A stretch of 20,472 nt of DNA from a virus. A program made the position numbers and the translations under genes. Below the pieces are notes generated by a model, which saw nothing but the letters and a program-made list of their open reading frames with translations, was not told where the DNA came from and made no database searches. This document shows, piece by piece, positions 5,415 to 14,500 of the stretch. The stretch is from positions 1-20,472 of IMG/VR virus record IMGVR_UViG_3300048016_000113; one strand, given 5' to 3'. Numbering within the stretch: the first letter of the stretch is position 1; each line of letters begins with the position of its first letter.

Positions 5415-5915
5415 TCACTTCAGCGATCTTGCAATGGTATCGTCCTTGTTTCTTGACGAACTACTCGACCCAAACCAATAAGAAACGCAGGCCATCCACG
5501 CGGTGCCCAAGCTGCCCAACATGACCAATAGAGGTTCGCTACTCTTGTACGATTCAGACATCATGAAGGCTAATATCCCAAAGAACCCCACCGTGATCAA
5601 GTAAGTTAGTACAGCGGGAACTGTTGACCCCGTAGACACATGCATTTCACGCGCGCTCTTCCTATCATCTAAGGCCAATTGTTCGCGCTTAATCTCGTTA
5701 TCGTCCATCCACTTTTTGAACTCAATCTCAGCCAGCTTTATTTGCGCTACTTGGTCTGGTGTTAGCTTATCGGCACTGAGCGCGTCGCTAACGGCTTGAA
5801 CTGTCTTTTCAGGCACACCTAGCTTATCGGCGATGAATGAGGCTGCAATGGCCCCGAATGGGCCTGCAATGGCGCTACCTAGGAGTGGTGCAAGTTTTGC
5901 CAGTAGTTCGTTCAT
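5415..5915 (-). CDS. Holin, 3TM type
   Basis: This 166-residue protein has a hydrophobic N-terminal segment (residues 5-30), a charged middle, and two clear membrane helices at about 99-119 and 128-148. It ends with YWFGSSSSSRNKD. That final motif and layout match the 3TM holin family found in phages and gene transfer agents. Holins form the inner-membrane lesion that releases the endolysin at lysis time. It is last in the late operon and its ATG overlaps the endolysin stop (ATGA), as expected for a lysis cassette. Membrane topology and timing are inferred. Confidence 0.82.
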   Translation of the reverse strand: MNELLAKLAPLLGSAIAGPFGAIAASFIADKLGVPEKTVQAVSDALSADKLTPDQVAQIKLAEIEFKKWMDDNEIKREQLALDDRKSAREMHVSTGSTVPAVLTYLITVGFFGILAFMMSESYKSSEPLLVMLGSLGTAWMACVSYWFGSSSSSRNKDDTIARSLK

Positions 5916-6352
5916 ACATAAGCCCTTGTTCCATGTGCATCAATAATGAGTGCTTGTTTCTTGTTCGCGTCGCTGAATGAGATATGCACCCAGCCGCCAC
6001 CATTGGATGCGAACTCGCTTATCAATTGGTCGTAAACAATGTCGCTATCAATGATTGCCTTGACAATCTGGTCAACACTTCCGAACGTAGGGCAAGTGAA
6101 GTCAACCGCTTCGGCCTTGACATGCTGACTTGTATGTTTTGAGCCTACAGCAGCGTTAAGAGCAAGACACCGATAACCGCTACTAATATGGATTGGATTA
6201 GAACGAAGGCGCAATCTAACCTGCTCAAGTCCGGCTGCGGTTCTTTTCGCAGTTTCATAAAGCTCTATCGGTAAATCGTTGTTGATTCCAAGCCGCCCAG
6301 CCGTTTGAGACTGGGTGAACTCTGCGACGGTGAAATGCGGTGAAAGGTTCAT
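5912..6352 (-). CDS. Endolysin, M15 family peptidase
   Basis: The 146-residue protein is a Peptidase_M15_3-type zinc peptidase. It starts LSPHFTVAEFTQSQTAGRLG and has SSGYR at 58-61 and SQHVKAEAVDF at 75-85. The zinc ligands are expected at His77, Asp84 and His123 (WVHIS). This family cleaves peptide cross-links of peptidoglycan and serves as the endolysin in many phages. There is no signal peptide, so it would need the neighbouring holin. Length is usual for a single-domain enzyme. Start and stop overlap neighbours (ATGA on both sides). Confidence 0.9.
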   Translation of the reverse strand: MNLSPHFTVAEFTQSQTAGRLGINNDLPIELYETAKRTAAGLEQVRLRLRSNPIHISSGYRCLALNAAVGSKHTSQHVKAEAVDFTCPTFGSVDQIVKAIIDSDIVYDQLISEFASNGGGWVHISFSDANKKQALIIDAHGTRAYV

Positions 6353-6630
6353 TTAAAACCATGCGCTTTCATGTAGTCAAGAACTATGTAACCAAGACCA
6401 ACAAGTCCAGACCATACCAAACCACTTAATGATTTTTCAATGATGGCTTTACGCATAGCCGCACGATTAGACTGCTCTTGAATGGCTAACCTAACCCATT
6501 GCTGTTCCTGCTCTGTCAGGCACGTAGGCTGATAGTGAACCTTGAGAGCCGTGATTATTGAATTGACTAAATGCTCGTGTGTGCCGCTTCGTCGCTCTGT
6601 GCCGCCGTAGGTTGGGTGATCGTCTATCAT
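6349..6630 (-). CDS. Small membrane protein of the lysis cassette, 93 aa
   Basis: A soluble helical N-terminal part is followed by one membrane helix at about 67-86 (KSLSGLVWSGLVGLGYIVLD) and the ending MKAHGFK. The sequence QWVRLAIQEQSNRAAMRKAI before the helix is characteristic of a small membrane protein found next to phage lysis genes; its function has not been settled. It could be a second holin or antiholin. The ATG has GAAGG upstream, inside the end of the tail fibre gene. No Rz/Rz1 spanin pair is visible nearby. Confidence 0.6.
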   Translation of the reverse strand: MIDDHPTYGGTERRSGTHEHLVNSIITALKVHYQPTCLTEQEQQWVRLAIQEQSNRAAMRKAIIEKSLSGLVWSGLVGLGYIVLDYMKAHGFK

Positions 6631-6632
6631 GC

Positions 6633-7940
6633 TTAACCTTCGCAGAGAATATTCATGCTTCCACCGTCGAAGGTGTCTGTGCCGTTGACTGTGGTGAGAC
6701 GAATGCGGTCTAGGGTTCCTGAGAACAACTTATCCCCACCACCTATTGCAACTATGCCATCGTTTCTAGTCAATGTATGTGTAACCGCCCAGCGGTTTGA
6801 ACCAATTAGCGTCATTACCAATTGGCCTGAATTAGTAGTGGCAGCAGTTACAGAAGGAGTAAGACGGAATCCTATTGTGGTTACAGTTGTTGAACCAACA
6901 GCAGTGCCGACAATCCCGCTGACAACATCGTTATAGGTTGCGGTATCAATAGAACCAGCACCCCCCTGAACAAGCAAATCACTGGTGCCGCTTGTGGAAA
7001 CAACACCTAGCATCAAAGTAATCCGCTTCGCCCATGAAGGGATGCCAGTGAAGTCAATAGACGTACCTGATGTAGTGGCCTGAGCAGTATAAGAACGCAT
7101 AATTGGCAAACCTACAAGCGCATTGCCACCCTGTCCTTGAACCGTACTAGGTGCAGTGTCCCATGTTCCTGCCGTTGCTTGCGTGGATTCAACGTAACCA
7201 AGCACCCTATAAGCCACTGAGGTTCGTGCTGTTGTGCTGTATACCACGCTGGCAGAGGTTGCCGATGCACTGATTGCTGTCGTGCTAATCAATCCCGTTT
7301 CTGTCAGGTCATTACCACCTGCGATGTTCACCACTGCCAGTTCAATCGTCCCTGCATTGTTAAGTGCGAGAACGACAAGGCGCGATTGCTGCGCTGATAC
7401 TGTGCCAAGCGTTGCAGAGGCAGGGACCACAAGATTGGACGGTGTTCCTGATACCGTCGTGGCGGTTCCGGTTCCTAATGTCGTGCTTCTAAAATCTAGC
7501 GCCAAGGCAGAAGAGCTAATCGTTAGCGCATTAGCCGCAACTGATGCCGTTATTGATTGTATTTTGCTAGATACACCGGCCGTTGAGCCTGTGCCACCTT
7601 GAGCCTGAGATAAAGGCGTAGTTAAGCCAGAAAGTGACGTAATATCGCTGTTTGCACCGGATGCCGCAGCTCCTAAACTAGCTAGTGTCGGAGGCGTTGG
7701 TAATTGTTCAAACCTTAGAGCGTCGCCATTCGATGTCGCCGCCGCCAATCCAGTCAACTTAAACCCACCCATAGGAATATTGGCAGTTGGCACTGTTTGC
7801 CCATCTTTTGCAAGCGAACCAGTCAAAGCTGTGGCAATATCCGAAAGAGTATTATTTGCCCAATTTGAACTTATAGTTGAACCACTGACGACTGGATTAC
7901 CAGCCGGAAGTGAATATGTGCCTGAACCGTTACGTGACAT
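6633..7940 (-). CDS. Tail fibre protein
   Basis: A 435-residue Ser/Thr/Gly/Ala-rich protein. The N-terminus MSRNGSGTYSLPAGNPVVSG and the NWANNTLSDIATAL segment are a common anchor domain of podovirus-type fibres. NIPMGGFKLTGLAAATSNGDAL follows, a motif shared by many fibres just before the shaft. The remainder is low-complexity beta, with the last domain (from about residue 300) ending in NGTDTFDGGSMNILCEG. It should bind the host surface at the tail tip. It has AAGGA before its ATG. No chaperone gene follows. Confidence 0.82.
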   Translation of the reverse strand: MSRNGSGTYSLPAGNPVVSGSTISSNWANNTLSDIATALTGSLAKDGQTVPTANIPMGGFKLTGLAAATSNGDALRFEQLPTPPTLASLGAAASGANSDITSLSGLTTPLSQAQGGTGSTAGVSSKIQSITASVAANALTISSSALALDFRSTTLGTGTATTVSGTPSNLVVPASATLGTVSAQQSRLVVLALNNAGTIELAVVNIAGGNDLTETGLISTTAISASATSASVVYSTTARTSVAYRVLGYVESTQATAGTWDTAPSTVQGQGGNALVGLPIMRSYTAQATTSGTSIDFTGIPSWAKRITLMLGVVSTSGTSDLLVQGGAGSIDTATYNDVVSGIVGTAVGSTTVTTIGFRLTPSVTAATTNSGQLVMTLIGSNRWAVTHTLTRNDGIVAIGGGDKLFSGTLDRIRLTTVNGTDTFDGGSMNILCEG

Positions 7941-7943
7941 TTT

Positions 7944-8054
7944 TTAATCCTTATCTATGACAGAAAATACATCATTGATGATTGCAATTCTAATCAAGCC
8001 ATTGGCAATAGCTTTGATACTTGCGTTTTTAGTTTGCATTCGTTTTGCAGTCAT
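7944..8054 (-). CDS. Small ORF between ejection protein and tail fibre, 36 aa
   Basis: The 145 bases between the two large genes contain one minus-strand frame. ATG 8054 has AGGA eight bases upstream and encodes 36 residues (MTAKRMQTKNASIKAIANG and so on), ending TAA at 7944-7946. An earlier in-frame ATG at 8078 would give 44 residues but lacks a clear binding site. The stop lies three bases before the fibre gene's ATG. The product is basic at the N-terminus and hydrophobic in the middle (LIRIAIIND). No family is recognised, and its reality rests on the binding site and exact fit. Confidence 0.45.
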   Translation of the reverse strand: MTAKRMQTKNASIKAIANGLIRIAIINDVFSVIDKD

Positions 8055-8085
8055 TCGGTATTTTCCTAATGGATACATTAAGAAT

Positions 8086-9870
8086 CTACTTTTGCGAAAC
8101 GTAAGCCGCAGGCAGAGATAAAACCACGGACTGAGGCAGTGCGCGAATAATCTTCTGTCTTTGCGATGGTTCTACTCGAGCGAGTTCTTTCTCGATTAAC
8201 TTTGCGACCTGTTGCGGGTTGTTTGCCAGCATATCGTCAAGCTGGCCTAGCATTTGCGCTTTGACCTTATCGCCTACGACTGAACCCGCAAGAGATACGC
8301 CTTTTCCAACAAACCCAACGCCGGGTAAGTTACTGGCCAATTCCAATATCTTGGATGTGAATGGGGCCTCTTGTGCGAAGTGCTGTGCCAGCATATCTCC
8401 CTGAGTAAATCTGCGATGCGTAGCGGAATTATTCCCGCTACCACGCTTCAAAGCTTCTGCAATACGGCTTGCGTCTGACGTAACGCCTTGCACGGTTCCC
8501 ATTTGGTCAGGTGACAAAATAGAACCCATCTTTGCACCAGAGAAACCCGTAGCACGTTGGGCTATTTGGTCAGGGTTTCGCATGGCAGTTGCCAAGCTGG
8601 AATAGTTCAAACTTGCGGGAACATCGCCAGCGGTTGCGGGTATCAGCTTATTAGCCAGGGCTTTCCCGACTTCCATTTGATTGACTGGGCCGCTCATTTG
8701 TTGGAATGTCTTTCGGGCCGTGTCGTATGCGGGGCTTATTTCACCCATGCCTGCAATCAAATCATCCTGCAATCCTTGATAGGCGCGCGCAATCTCTTTG
8801 TCGCCGGAAGTTACCGCCTGGCCAATCTTGCTATCAATGGATTTTTTCACCCAATGCATGCCTTGGATAGCGGATTCGTTATCCATATTCACGCCGCTGA
8901 TTTTTGCCAGCTCTTTTGCCCGGTTCAAAATGTCATCGGGTATGCGCTGTTGGAATGCTGCAATATTGGCTTGTGCCTCTGGGGCCAAAGATGCCACATC
9001 AACGCCTTGAGTCCGAGCAAGGTCGTAGAGTTTTTCAGCGGTATCACCACGTGCGGTTTTTGCAGCGCCCAACGCTTCAGGGCTGCCAGCGATACCCCGC
9101 AAAGCATCAGCAAGTGCTGTGCGGTTTGTCTGCCCCATACGAGCCAATTCACCCGAAGGCAAAGCGGATGTAATCGCGTCTTCAAGGGCTGATAGTCCCT
9201 CGCTTGTACCAACTTGCCCCGCTGACAATCTCACGCCGGGAGTTGCCGCGCCTTGGCTTCTAAGCGCCTTTGCAATCTCTGCCGCTTTATCGCCTGCACT
9301 GCGCTTCAATGCACCGCCAATAATGCGCTCTTGCCCTGCTAACGGGTCGTAGAGTGCTGCCTTGGCGGTTTTCACACCACCGACAATCGCAGGCAACACA
9401 CCACCAGCCACGCCACCTAGGGCCATGTTTTGCAGTCTGCTTTCGTCTTTCAGCGTGGGTTGCAATGCTGCCATACCAGCACCGATAGCAGCGCCACCCA
9501 GAACCGTATTAACGCCTGGAATTGCCGCCGTAGGTAGTGCAGTGATTACATTCCCGGCAATGTTGCCAGCCATGCCCGCGCCCGTATTCATTAGGGCTTC
9601 GTCACGCTTTCGAGATTCTGCAACGTCTTGATCTGAAACCAAACCAAGCATTTGACCTGCACCGCGCCCAATGTCGTACACAGCCTTACCCGCACCCGCT
9701 GCGAACTTGTCAAAACCACTCATGCCCTCGGTAGGGTCTGGGGCTTTTTCTGCTTGTTGATCCTTCCACTGGCTTTGAGCGTAGGACAGCACCTGCTCTT
9801 GCGTAGCGCCCTCGGGAGCGGTAATCTCGAAAGTCTTACCGTCAGGGGATGTGATGCGGTACTTTGGCAT
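8086..9870 (-). CDS. Internal / ejection protein, 594 aa
   Basis: The N-terminal domain MPKYRITSPDGKTFEITAPE and GATQEQVLSYAQSQW is a widespread start of large phage internal proteins. Next comes a glycine-alanine-rich hydrophobic region (about 95-160, with GMAGNIAGNVITALPTAAIP and VLGGAAIGAGMAAL), then a long helical body. Proteins of this plan travel with the genome and form or line the conduit across the cell envelope in podoviruses. No lysozyme motif is visible. It directly follows the 405 aa gene (stop and ATG touch), as the second of three probable ejection proteins. The role comes from position and plan. Confidence 0.68.
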   Translation of the reverse strand: MPKYRITSPDGKTFEITAPEGATQEQVLSYAQSQWKDQQAEKAPDPTEGMSGFDKFAAGAGKAVYDIGRGAGQMLGLVSDQDVAESRKRDEALMNTGAGMAGNIAGNVITALPTAAIPGVNTVLGGAAIGAGMAALQPTLKDESRLQNMALGGVAGGVLPAIVGGVKTAKAALYDPLAGQERIIGGALKRSAGDKAAEIAKALRSQGAATPGVRLSAGQVGTSEGLSALEDAITSALPSGELARMGQTNRTALADALRGIAGSPEALGAAKTARGDTAEKLYDLARTQGVDVASLAPEAQANIAAFQQRIPDDILNRAKELAKISGVNMDNESAIQGMHWVKKSIDSKIGQAVTSGDKEIARAYQGLQDDLIAGMGEISPAYDTARKTFQQMSGPVNQMEVGKALANKLIPATAGDVPASLNYSSLATAMRNPDQIAQRATGFSGAKMGSILSPDQMGTVQGVTSDASRIAEALKRGSGNNSATHRRFTQGDMLAQHFAQEAPFTSKILELASNLPGVGFVGKGVSLAGSVVGDKVKAQMLGQLDDMLANNPQQVAKLIEKELARVEPSQRQKIIRALPQSVVLSLPAAYVSQK

Positions 9871-11088
9871 TTATTGGCCTACAGGTGCAATAGACCACCC
9901 ACCTTGCGGGGAGGCTTTTCCAGCGAATGAGAGTTCAGGGGGTTGCATCCCTGCATATCTTGACTGAATCTCTGCAATAGTCTTCATTGCTTCCTCTTTC
10001 AGCTTTGTCGGTACGCTCGGGTCGCCAATATTTCCAGCCATCTCTCGATAGAGTTGCACGTCTTTGTCAGACTGAGGGCCGGACATTTTCGGCATTTTCG
10101 CCACCAACATGCCGGATATTGCTTTTAGCTGTGCGATGTTTTGTGCGCCCTTTGGAGCCGCACCTACAGCGCCAGCCATCCAATCCAATCCCGCGCCGAT
10201 AGTGCTACCCGTTGCACCGCGAACCAATGGCGCAGCTTGTTCCAACAGGGTAAGAGCATCTTGTGCATCTTTCTGCTTTGTAACGTCAGCCGCAGCGCCT
10301 GTTTTTGTGCCTTGCACTGGCCTACCATCAGGCCCGGTAATCGGCACGGCTTTACCGCCGATAAGTTGCATTGGCCCATTTTCAGTTTGGATGATCTGAG
10401 CTTGTGCGGGTTGACGCAAAGACGAAACCAATCGAGCGTTATCACGCTGCGCCTGAATTTGCATCTCGCGCAATTCCTTTTGAGCCGCTAATCGCTCTGT
10501 CTGGCTTGCGCGTGCATCTTGTAGCCGCTGCTGCAATTCCTCTGCGCGTGCTGTGCGGGATGCCTCTGACTCTTGTTGACGGAATGTGCGTGCGTCGATG
10601 CGCTCTTGTTTCTGCGCTTCTAGTTGTGGCATTTGCGCCATACCCTGCATACCAAACTGCCGCAATGTTGGATCTTCTGCTTGCAAGGCGCGTGCATATG
10701 CCGCTGCAATATCTGGGGCCTGTGCGCCTACGTTGATAGCAGGGTTTACATTGCCTTCGTCATCGTTCGGCGTAAGGGGTTGCATAGTCTGCGCGGGTTT
10801 CCCGGTCAACATACCCGATACGCCCGCCCATTCTTCGCTCTGTTTGTTGCGGATTCGGTCAGCTAGTGCCTGTTGGTCTTTGGTCGCGCCTTCACTTTCT
10901 TCCTTACCCCACTTTGCGCGAAGCAAGTCAGCCAGTCCCGCTAATGGATTCATGGGGACGTAATGTCCACTCACCATCTGCCCACCTTGCGCAGTTGGGG
11001 ATTTAAGCGCCTCTGCAAATGCTAGGCGACGGCGGATAGCTTCCGACTCTGCATCGTAAGCACCGGGGGCCATGATCGGGGCTGCCAT
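9871..11088 (-). CDS. Internal / ejection protein, 405 aa
   Basis: A Gln-, Ala- and Met-rich protein with a long charged coiled coil at about 155-225 (RTFRQQESEASRTARAEELQ). A compact C-terminal helical domain begins near residue 280 and includes ATGSTIGAGLDWMAGAVG and AISGMLVAKMPKMSGPQSDK. This last domain recurs in podovirus internal proteins. Its likely role is genome delivery, working with the proteins encoded on either side. The ATG overlaps the region just after the previous stop and uses GGGGATG as binding site. Confidence 0.65.
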   Translation of the reverse strand: MAAPIMAPGAYDAESEAIRRRLAFAEALKSPTAQGGQMVSGHYVPMNPLAGLADLLRAKWGKEESEGATKDQQALADRIRNKQSEEWAGVSGMLTGKPAQTMQPLTPNDDEGNVNPAINVGAQAPDIAAAYARALQAEDPTLRQFGMQGMAQMPQLEAQKQERIDARTFRQQESEASRTARAEELQQRLQDARASQTERLAAQKELREMQIQAQRDNARLVSSLRQPAQAQIIQTENGPMQLIGGKAVPITGPDGRPVQGTKTGAAADVTKQKDAQDALTLLEQAAPLVRGATGSTIGAGLDWMAGAVGAAPKGAQNIAQLKAISGMLVAKMPKMSGPQSDKDVQLYREMAGNIGDPSVPTKLKEEAMKTIAEIQSRYAGMQPPELSFAGKASPQGGWSIAPVGQ

Positions 11089-11089
11089 G

Positions 11090-11908
11090 TTATTTCATCC
11101 CCATGTAAGCGCCGCCAAGACCAAACAAGCCTTGCATGGCAGAGCTTCCGAATGCGTTGTTAGCGTTGGTCTGCCCTAGTTGCGCGTTATATCCTGCCTG
11201 AGTAGCTCCCATCATGTCAGCCCCTCCAGTCGTAGCCTGTTGGTTGTAGTTGCTGAATGTTGGGTTTGTCACCTGTGAACCGGTGCGCAGCGCGTTGAGG
11301 TTATTTAAGTCGCGGGAGTTGAAATATTGCTGCTCTTGAATGCCTTGCTGACGGGCTTGTTGGCCTAGTCCGATACCTTGTAATGCAGCTTGAGACGTTG
11401 CATCGTTGCGAGCGTTGTTTAGGTCTGTCATGCCGTTAGTCCACGCCTCTGTACCGCGAGCGATGCCTTGGTTTGCAAGTTGTGTTTCAAGTGCAGACTG
11501 GCGACGGTCAAACTGAGGATTTAGGCGCGACATAATCGCATCTTGAGCCGTTTGTCCGGGGTTGATTGCGCTGGGTGTCAGCGATGCGTCATCCCAGCCA
11601 CGGCCCTGCTGACCTGCTACGCCTTGCATTGCGTTGCTTTGCAGTCCTGCTAAACCTAGTGCAGATTGGTTGTCTGCGTTTAGAAGTTGCTGCCCTGTGG
11701 ATGACAGGTTCATGTTCTGGTCCCAAGTCCCATTCGGGTTTTCTTGGTATGTCAGTGAACCGTAAGGCGTATATTGATTAACTCGATTAGCGCGGGTTGC
11801 CTGTTGTGCCGCCGCTAGATTCCCCGACGCTGTGGCTTGAGCAGCTCCAGTGTAGTCTGGTGCAGCGGGTGCGCTTTGAATGCCAAATATGTCTTTTATC
11901 GAGTTCAT
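11090..11908 (-). CDS. Ejection / DNA transfer-type virion protein, 272 aa
   Basis: The start FGIQSAPAAPDYTGAAQATA, the YTPYGSLTYQENPNGTWD segment at about 46-63 and a Gln/Asn/Ala-rich helical body are hallmarks of a conserved family found before podovirus internal proteins. The end (GGAYMGMK) is glycine-rich and hydrophobic. Members are virion-associated and thought to belong to the ejection set. Gene order here (adaptor, hub, GNAT-like, this protein, two larger internal proteins, fibre) supports that. It begins in an ATGA overlap with the GNAT-like gene. Biochemical function is not established. Confidence 0.68.
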   Translation of the reverse strand: MNSIKDIFGIQSAPAAPDYTGAAQATASGNLAAAQQATRANRVNQYTPYGSLTYQENPNGTWDQNMNLSSTGQQLLNADNQSALGLAGLQSNAMQGVAGQQGRGWDDASLTPSAINPGQTAQDAIMSRLNPQFDRRQSALETQLANQGIARGTEAWTNGMTDLNNARNDATSQAALQGIGLGQQARQQGIQEQQYFNSRDLNNLNALRTGSQVTNPTFSNYNQQATTGGADMMGATQAGYNAQLGQTNANNAFGSSAMQGLFGLGGAYMGMK

Positions 11909-12234
11909 AGATTCTTTACTCCAACAGTTGCAACCTCTTTATAGCCGTGTGATTTAATCCAGCCTTTTCTACCGCAGTAGGCAATAAGCTCAAATCCGTT
12001 ATTTCGGCCATAGTCTTCTGCCTGTTGAGCCAGAACGTCTATTTCCTCCATTATGCCAGCAGCTAGCCATATCTGTATGGATTTTTTACCAAACATAAAA
12101 CTGCTATTTGCCACTAACACAGATTCTCCGCACTCAAACAAAATATAGTCTTGCTGCTTTACTTGTTCCCAAGGAATAGGGGCCATAGACTCATTTATTA
12201 GCGGCTCCAACAGATAGCGCCATTTGTCAATCAC
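11905..12234 (-). CDS. GNAT-like phage protein, 109 aa
   Basis: GTG start at 12234 overlaps the upstream stop. The product has an IWLAAG strand, a helix (EIDVLAQQAEDYGRNNG) and a C-terminal FELIAYCGRKGWIKSHGYKE. That GRxGWxKxxGY ending is typical of small acetyltransferase-fold proteins found in this position in podoviruses, with a parallel to the T7 gp13 group. At 109 residues it is shorter than a working GNAT enzyme and I see no clear acetyl-CoA loop, so it may be a structural relative. It could be an internal virion or assembly factor. Confidence 0.55.
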   Translation of the reverse strand: MIDKWRYLLEPLINESMAPIPWEQVKQQDYILFECGESVLVANSSFMFGKKSIQIWLAAGIMEEIDVLAQQAEDYGRNNGFELIAYCGRKGWIKSHGYKEVATVGVKNL

Positions 12235-13787
12235 AAAATAGACCCTGACTCATAAACCACGTCCGTAGATACCCATCGAACATCAATTCCACTAGATGCG
12301 ATTTTCATTTGAGGTGCGCCGTAATACCCAACACCAGATACACCCTGCCATGCTTGGTAGATGTTGAAGTCAGCGCCGAATACACCACTGTCCCATATAG
12401 ACGAATCCCATGCCCCATAAACAACAGGAGAGAATGAAAGCGGCGAAGTATTGAACGTCATATCAAAGTCGACATTCATTGCACCGCTGATTACTGGACT
12501 TCCGCTCGCTCTCAATATTGGCCTAGTCATCGTCCAGCGTTTTAGATTGCCTGGGTTGCCATAGGTTGAAAATGCCTGTATGCACGTTCCGGTGATATTT
12601 GAAACGTCATCAACGAACCCGTTCCATGCGCGGCCTACAAAACCATCCCCGCCGAAGTATGGTTCGTCGTTAAATAAGTCCCAACAGTTCGCATTCCATC
12701 CGGTGAATTTAGCCCATGACCTACTTATGGTGTTCATTGCATATTGCTCTTGCAAATTACCTTCAGCAGTAGGCACATTGAGAATCAGCATATTCTCTTT
12801 TGCATAATAAACCAGCGCCCAACCGAAGTTCCCAGAATAACTAGAAACTGCGCTTGATATTGCAAATTGAATTTTGTCTGTTATAGCTACCCTAGGGTTT
12901 ACACGCGACGATTGCAATGCCCCGCCCATAGGGACTAATCCGTCCTGAGAGATATAAAAAAGGTCGCCTGAGAATTTATATAAACAACGCTCTCCAACCG
13001 GTGCGCCTAATGCCCATACGCCCTTAAGCGCCCATGTTGTAGCGCTTGACGGGTCAGTCCCTTGATACACGATAACCTCACCATTACTGGTAACGATGAC
13101 GTAGTAATCATCCACGCCTGTGCCTGCGTCAATCGTCCAAGTAGAGTGTGCGACGATATATCCGCCCTTTTGAGCCACCGATGAAACATCAATCGGATTG
13201 GCAGCGCCGCCCACGGATGAAACTGGCAAATACCATGTTTTTAAGGTGTTCTTACCAATAAACCAAGCGCGATTCTTAAACACTATCGGGCTTGTAAGTG
13301 TGGTCGTTGTCACGCCTGTGATTGACGGGGTAGAAGCGCCATCAATTAGCGTCCATGTAGTGCCGTCATACAGCATTGGTTTATCAACACCATTGGCAGT
13401 GTATAGAAAATTACCGCCAGCCGTTGCAATGTTGGTATATTGCCAGCGAGAGTTAGTCTTACCAGTTGCAACCGCTGCTCCCACTGCACCAGTGTTTGAA
13501 GCATCGTAGAAGCTACCACCAGCCACTGCAAATAGCTTTTCGCTAGTGCCAGCAGAATAGACCATTAAACTCTCTACTTGACCTACTATTCCGGTTGTTT
13601 CTTTGGTGTAACCCTTGCGCAGTTGGCATTCTGTCGTCAGCGGAAACCAATTTTCCATTACCACCGCATCTTCGGGCTTCATATTTGTCATTGTGTCGCG
13701 AGCATTCCACCCACCGACGGGAGACGGCAAAGAAACAGAGTTTGATACTGCTATTCTTCGCCCTTTTGTTCTTGCAGCTTGTCGCAT
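12231..13787 (-). CDS. Tail hub / stabilisation-type virion protein, 518 aa
   Basis: The N-terminus (SVSLPSPVGGWNARDTMTNM, then MENWFPLTTECQLRKGYTKE at about 44-63) is a conserved beginning of a large podovirus structural protein. The rest is repeated beta segments with many aromatic residues (WALKGVWALGAPVG, YFGGDGFVGRAWNG), consistent with a beta-propeller. By position just after the head-tail adaptor it corresponds to the tail nozzle or hub (the place of T7 gp12 or P22 gp10). It would close the portal channel and carry the fibres. The ATG overlaps the adaptor's TAA. Confidence 0.7.
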   Translation of the reverse strand: MRQAARTKGRRIAVSNSVSLPSPVGGWNARDTMTNMKPEDAVVMENWFPLTTECQLRKGYTKETTGIVGQVESLMVYSAGTSEKLFAVAGGSFYDASNTGAVGAAVATGKTNSRWQYTNIATAGGNFLYTANGVDKPMLYDGTTWTLIDGASTPSITGVTTTTLTSPIVFKNRAWFIGKNTLKTWYLPVSSVGGAANPIDVSSVAQKGGYIVAHSTWTIDAGTGVDDYYVIVTSNGEVIVYQGTDPSSATTWALKGVWALGAPVGERCLYKFSGDLFYISQDGLVPMGGALQSSRVNPRVAITDKIQFAISSAVSSYSGNFGWALVYYAKENMLILNVPTAEGNLQEQYAMNTISRSWAKFTGWNANCWDLFNDEPYFGGDGFVGRAWNGFVDDVSNITGTCIQAFSTYGNPGNLKRWTMTRPILRASGSPVISGAMNVDFDMTFNTSPLSFSPVVYGAWDSSIWDSGVFGADFNIYQAWQGVSGVGYYGAPQMKIASSGIDVRWVSTDVVYESGSIL

Positions 13788-14497
13788 TAGATATTCCAGC
13801 TACCTGACGGAACGACGATGCCAGGGAAAATATCATACTTAGTGTTGGACAGACTCAGCCAATCTTTAGAGCCATCCTTGCCCATCGCATCCATACATCG
13901 CCGCTCGTAGGTGTTGAAGTCCTCGGCGTACTCAAAGCCCTTTAGCTTCTTCCAGCGCCAGATTGTCCCCAATACCAATAGATTCCATTCAAGTCGCGGA
14001 ATATCAGTATCAGCGGACCATTCTTCATAGCCAGTTACACCAGTGGAATCACTGCACCAGTTGCGTGTCGTATATTCAAATACGCATGTTTGCCCTGCAA
14101 CAGGGGTTGGGTACATGTAAAGACTGCCACCCTTTACACGGAAGTTTGACCAAGGGCCATTGATTGCAAAGGCTTTGTTTTGTTGCCAGCCTTGGGCAGA
14201 CTTCGGACCATACACAGGGCGACGCAGTGTGCGGTTCCAGATGGTGTCATTGATGATGTAACCAAGACCGGGGGCTATTGTCTCCATTGCGCCCTGATTC
14301 TCAGCGGCCAAGGTGGTGAATGTTGCCTCAGTTTGCAGGCCAGTCCATTCGTGGCGTGCTGCAAGCTCCTGCCCTTCTTCGTTACATAGCGCGAGAATAG
14401 TAGTTATTTGTTGATCAGTATTTCCTACGGCTTGCGTAGGCACTGTCAGCGACAATCTACCAGTTATTGCTTGAACTATCGAAAGGCAGGTCGCCAT
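13787..14497 (-). CDS. Head-tail adaptor (tail tubular A / gp4-like)
   Basis: The 236-residue protein starts MATCLSIVQAITGRL and continues with CNEEGQELAARHEWTGL. This is the helical opening of podovirus adaptor proteins. A central WNRTLRRPVYGPKSAQGWQQ and YMYPTPVAGQTCVFEYTTRN are characteristic beta parts, followed by a C-terminal helical WRWKKLKGFEYAEDF. Such proteins form a dodecameric ring under the portal. The binding site GTGGAG lies in the end of the upstream gene, six bases before the ATG. Confidence 0.8.
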   Translation of the reverse strand: MATCLSIVQAITGRLSLTVPTQAVGNTDQQITTILALCNEEGQELAARHEWTGLQTEATFTTLAAENQGAMETIAPGLGYIINDTIWNRTLRRPVYGPKSAQGWQQNKAFAINGPWSNFRVKGGSLYMYPTPVAGQTCVFEYTTRNWCSDSTGVTGYEEWSADTDIPRLEWNLLVLGTIWRWKKLKGFEYAEDFNTYERRCMDAMGKDGSKDWLSLSNTKYDIFPGIVVPSGSWNI

Positions 14498-14500
14498 GTA

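Noticed and set aside
6633-7940. Possible diversity-generating retroelement target in the tail fibre
   Set aside because: No reverse transcriptase, no template repeat and no C-type lectin-like C-terminus are visible in this window.
8557-9192. 211-codon + strand frame opposite an ejection protein gene
   Set aside because: Cysteine- and histidine-rich low-quality translation, antisense to a well-supported gene, with no binding site noted.
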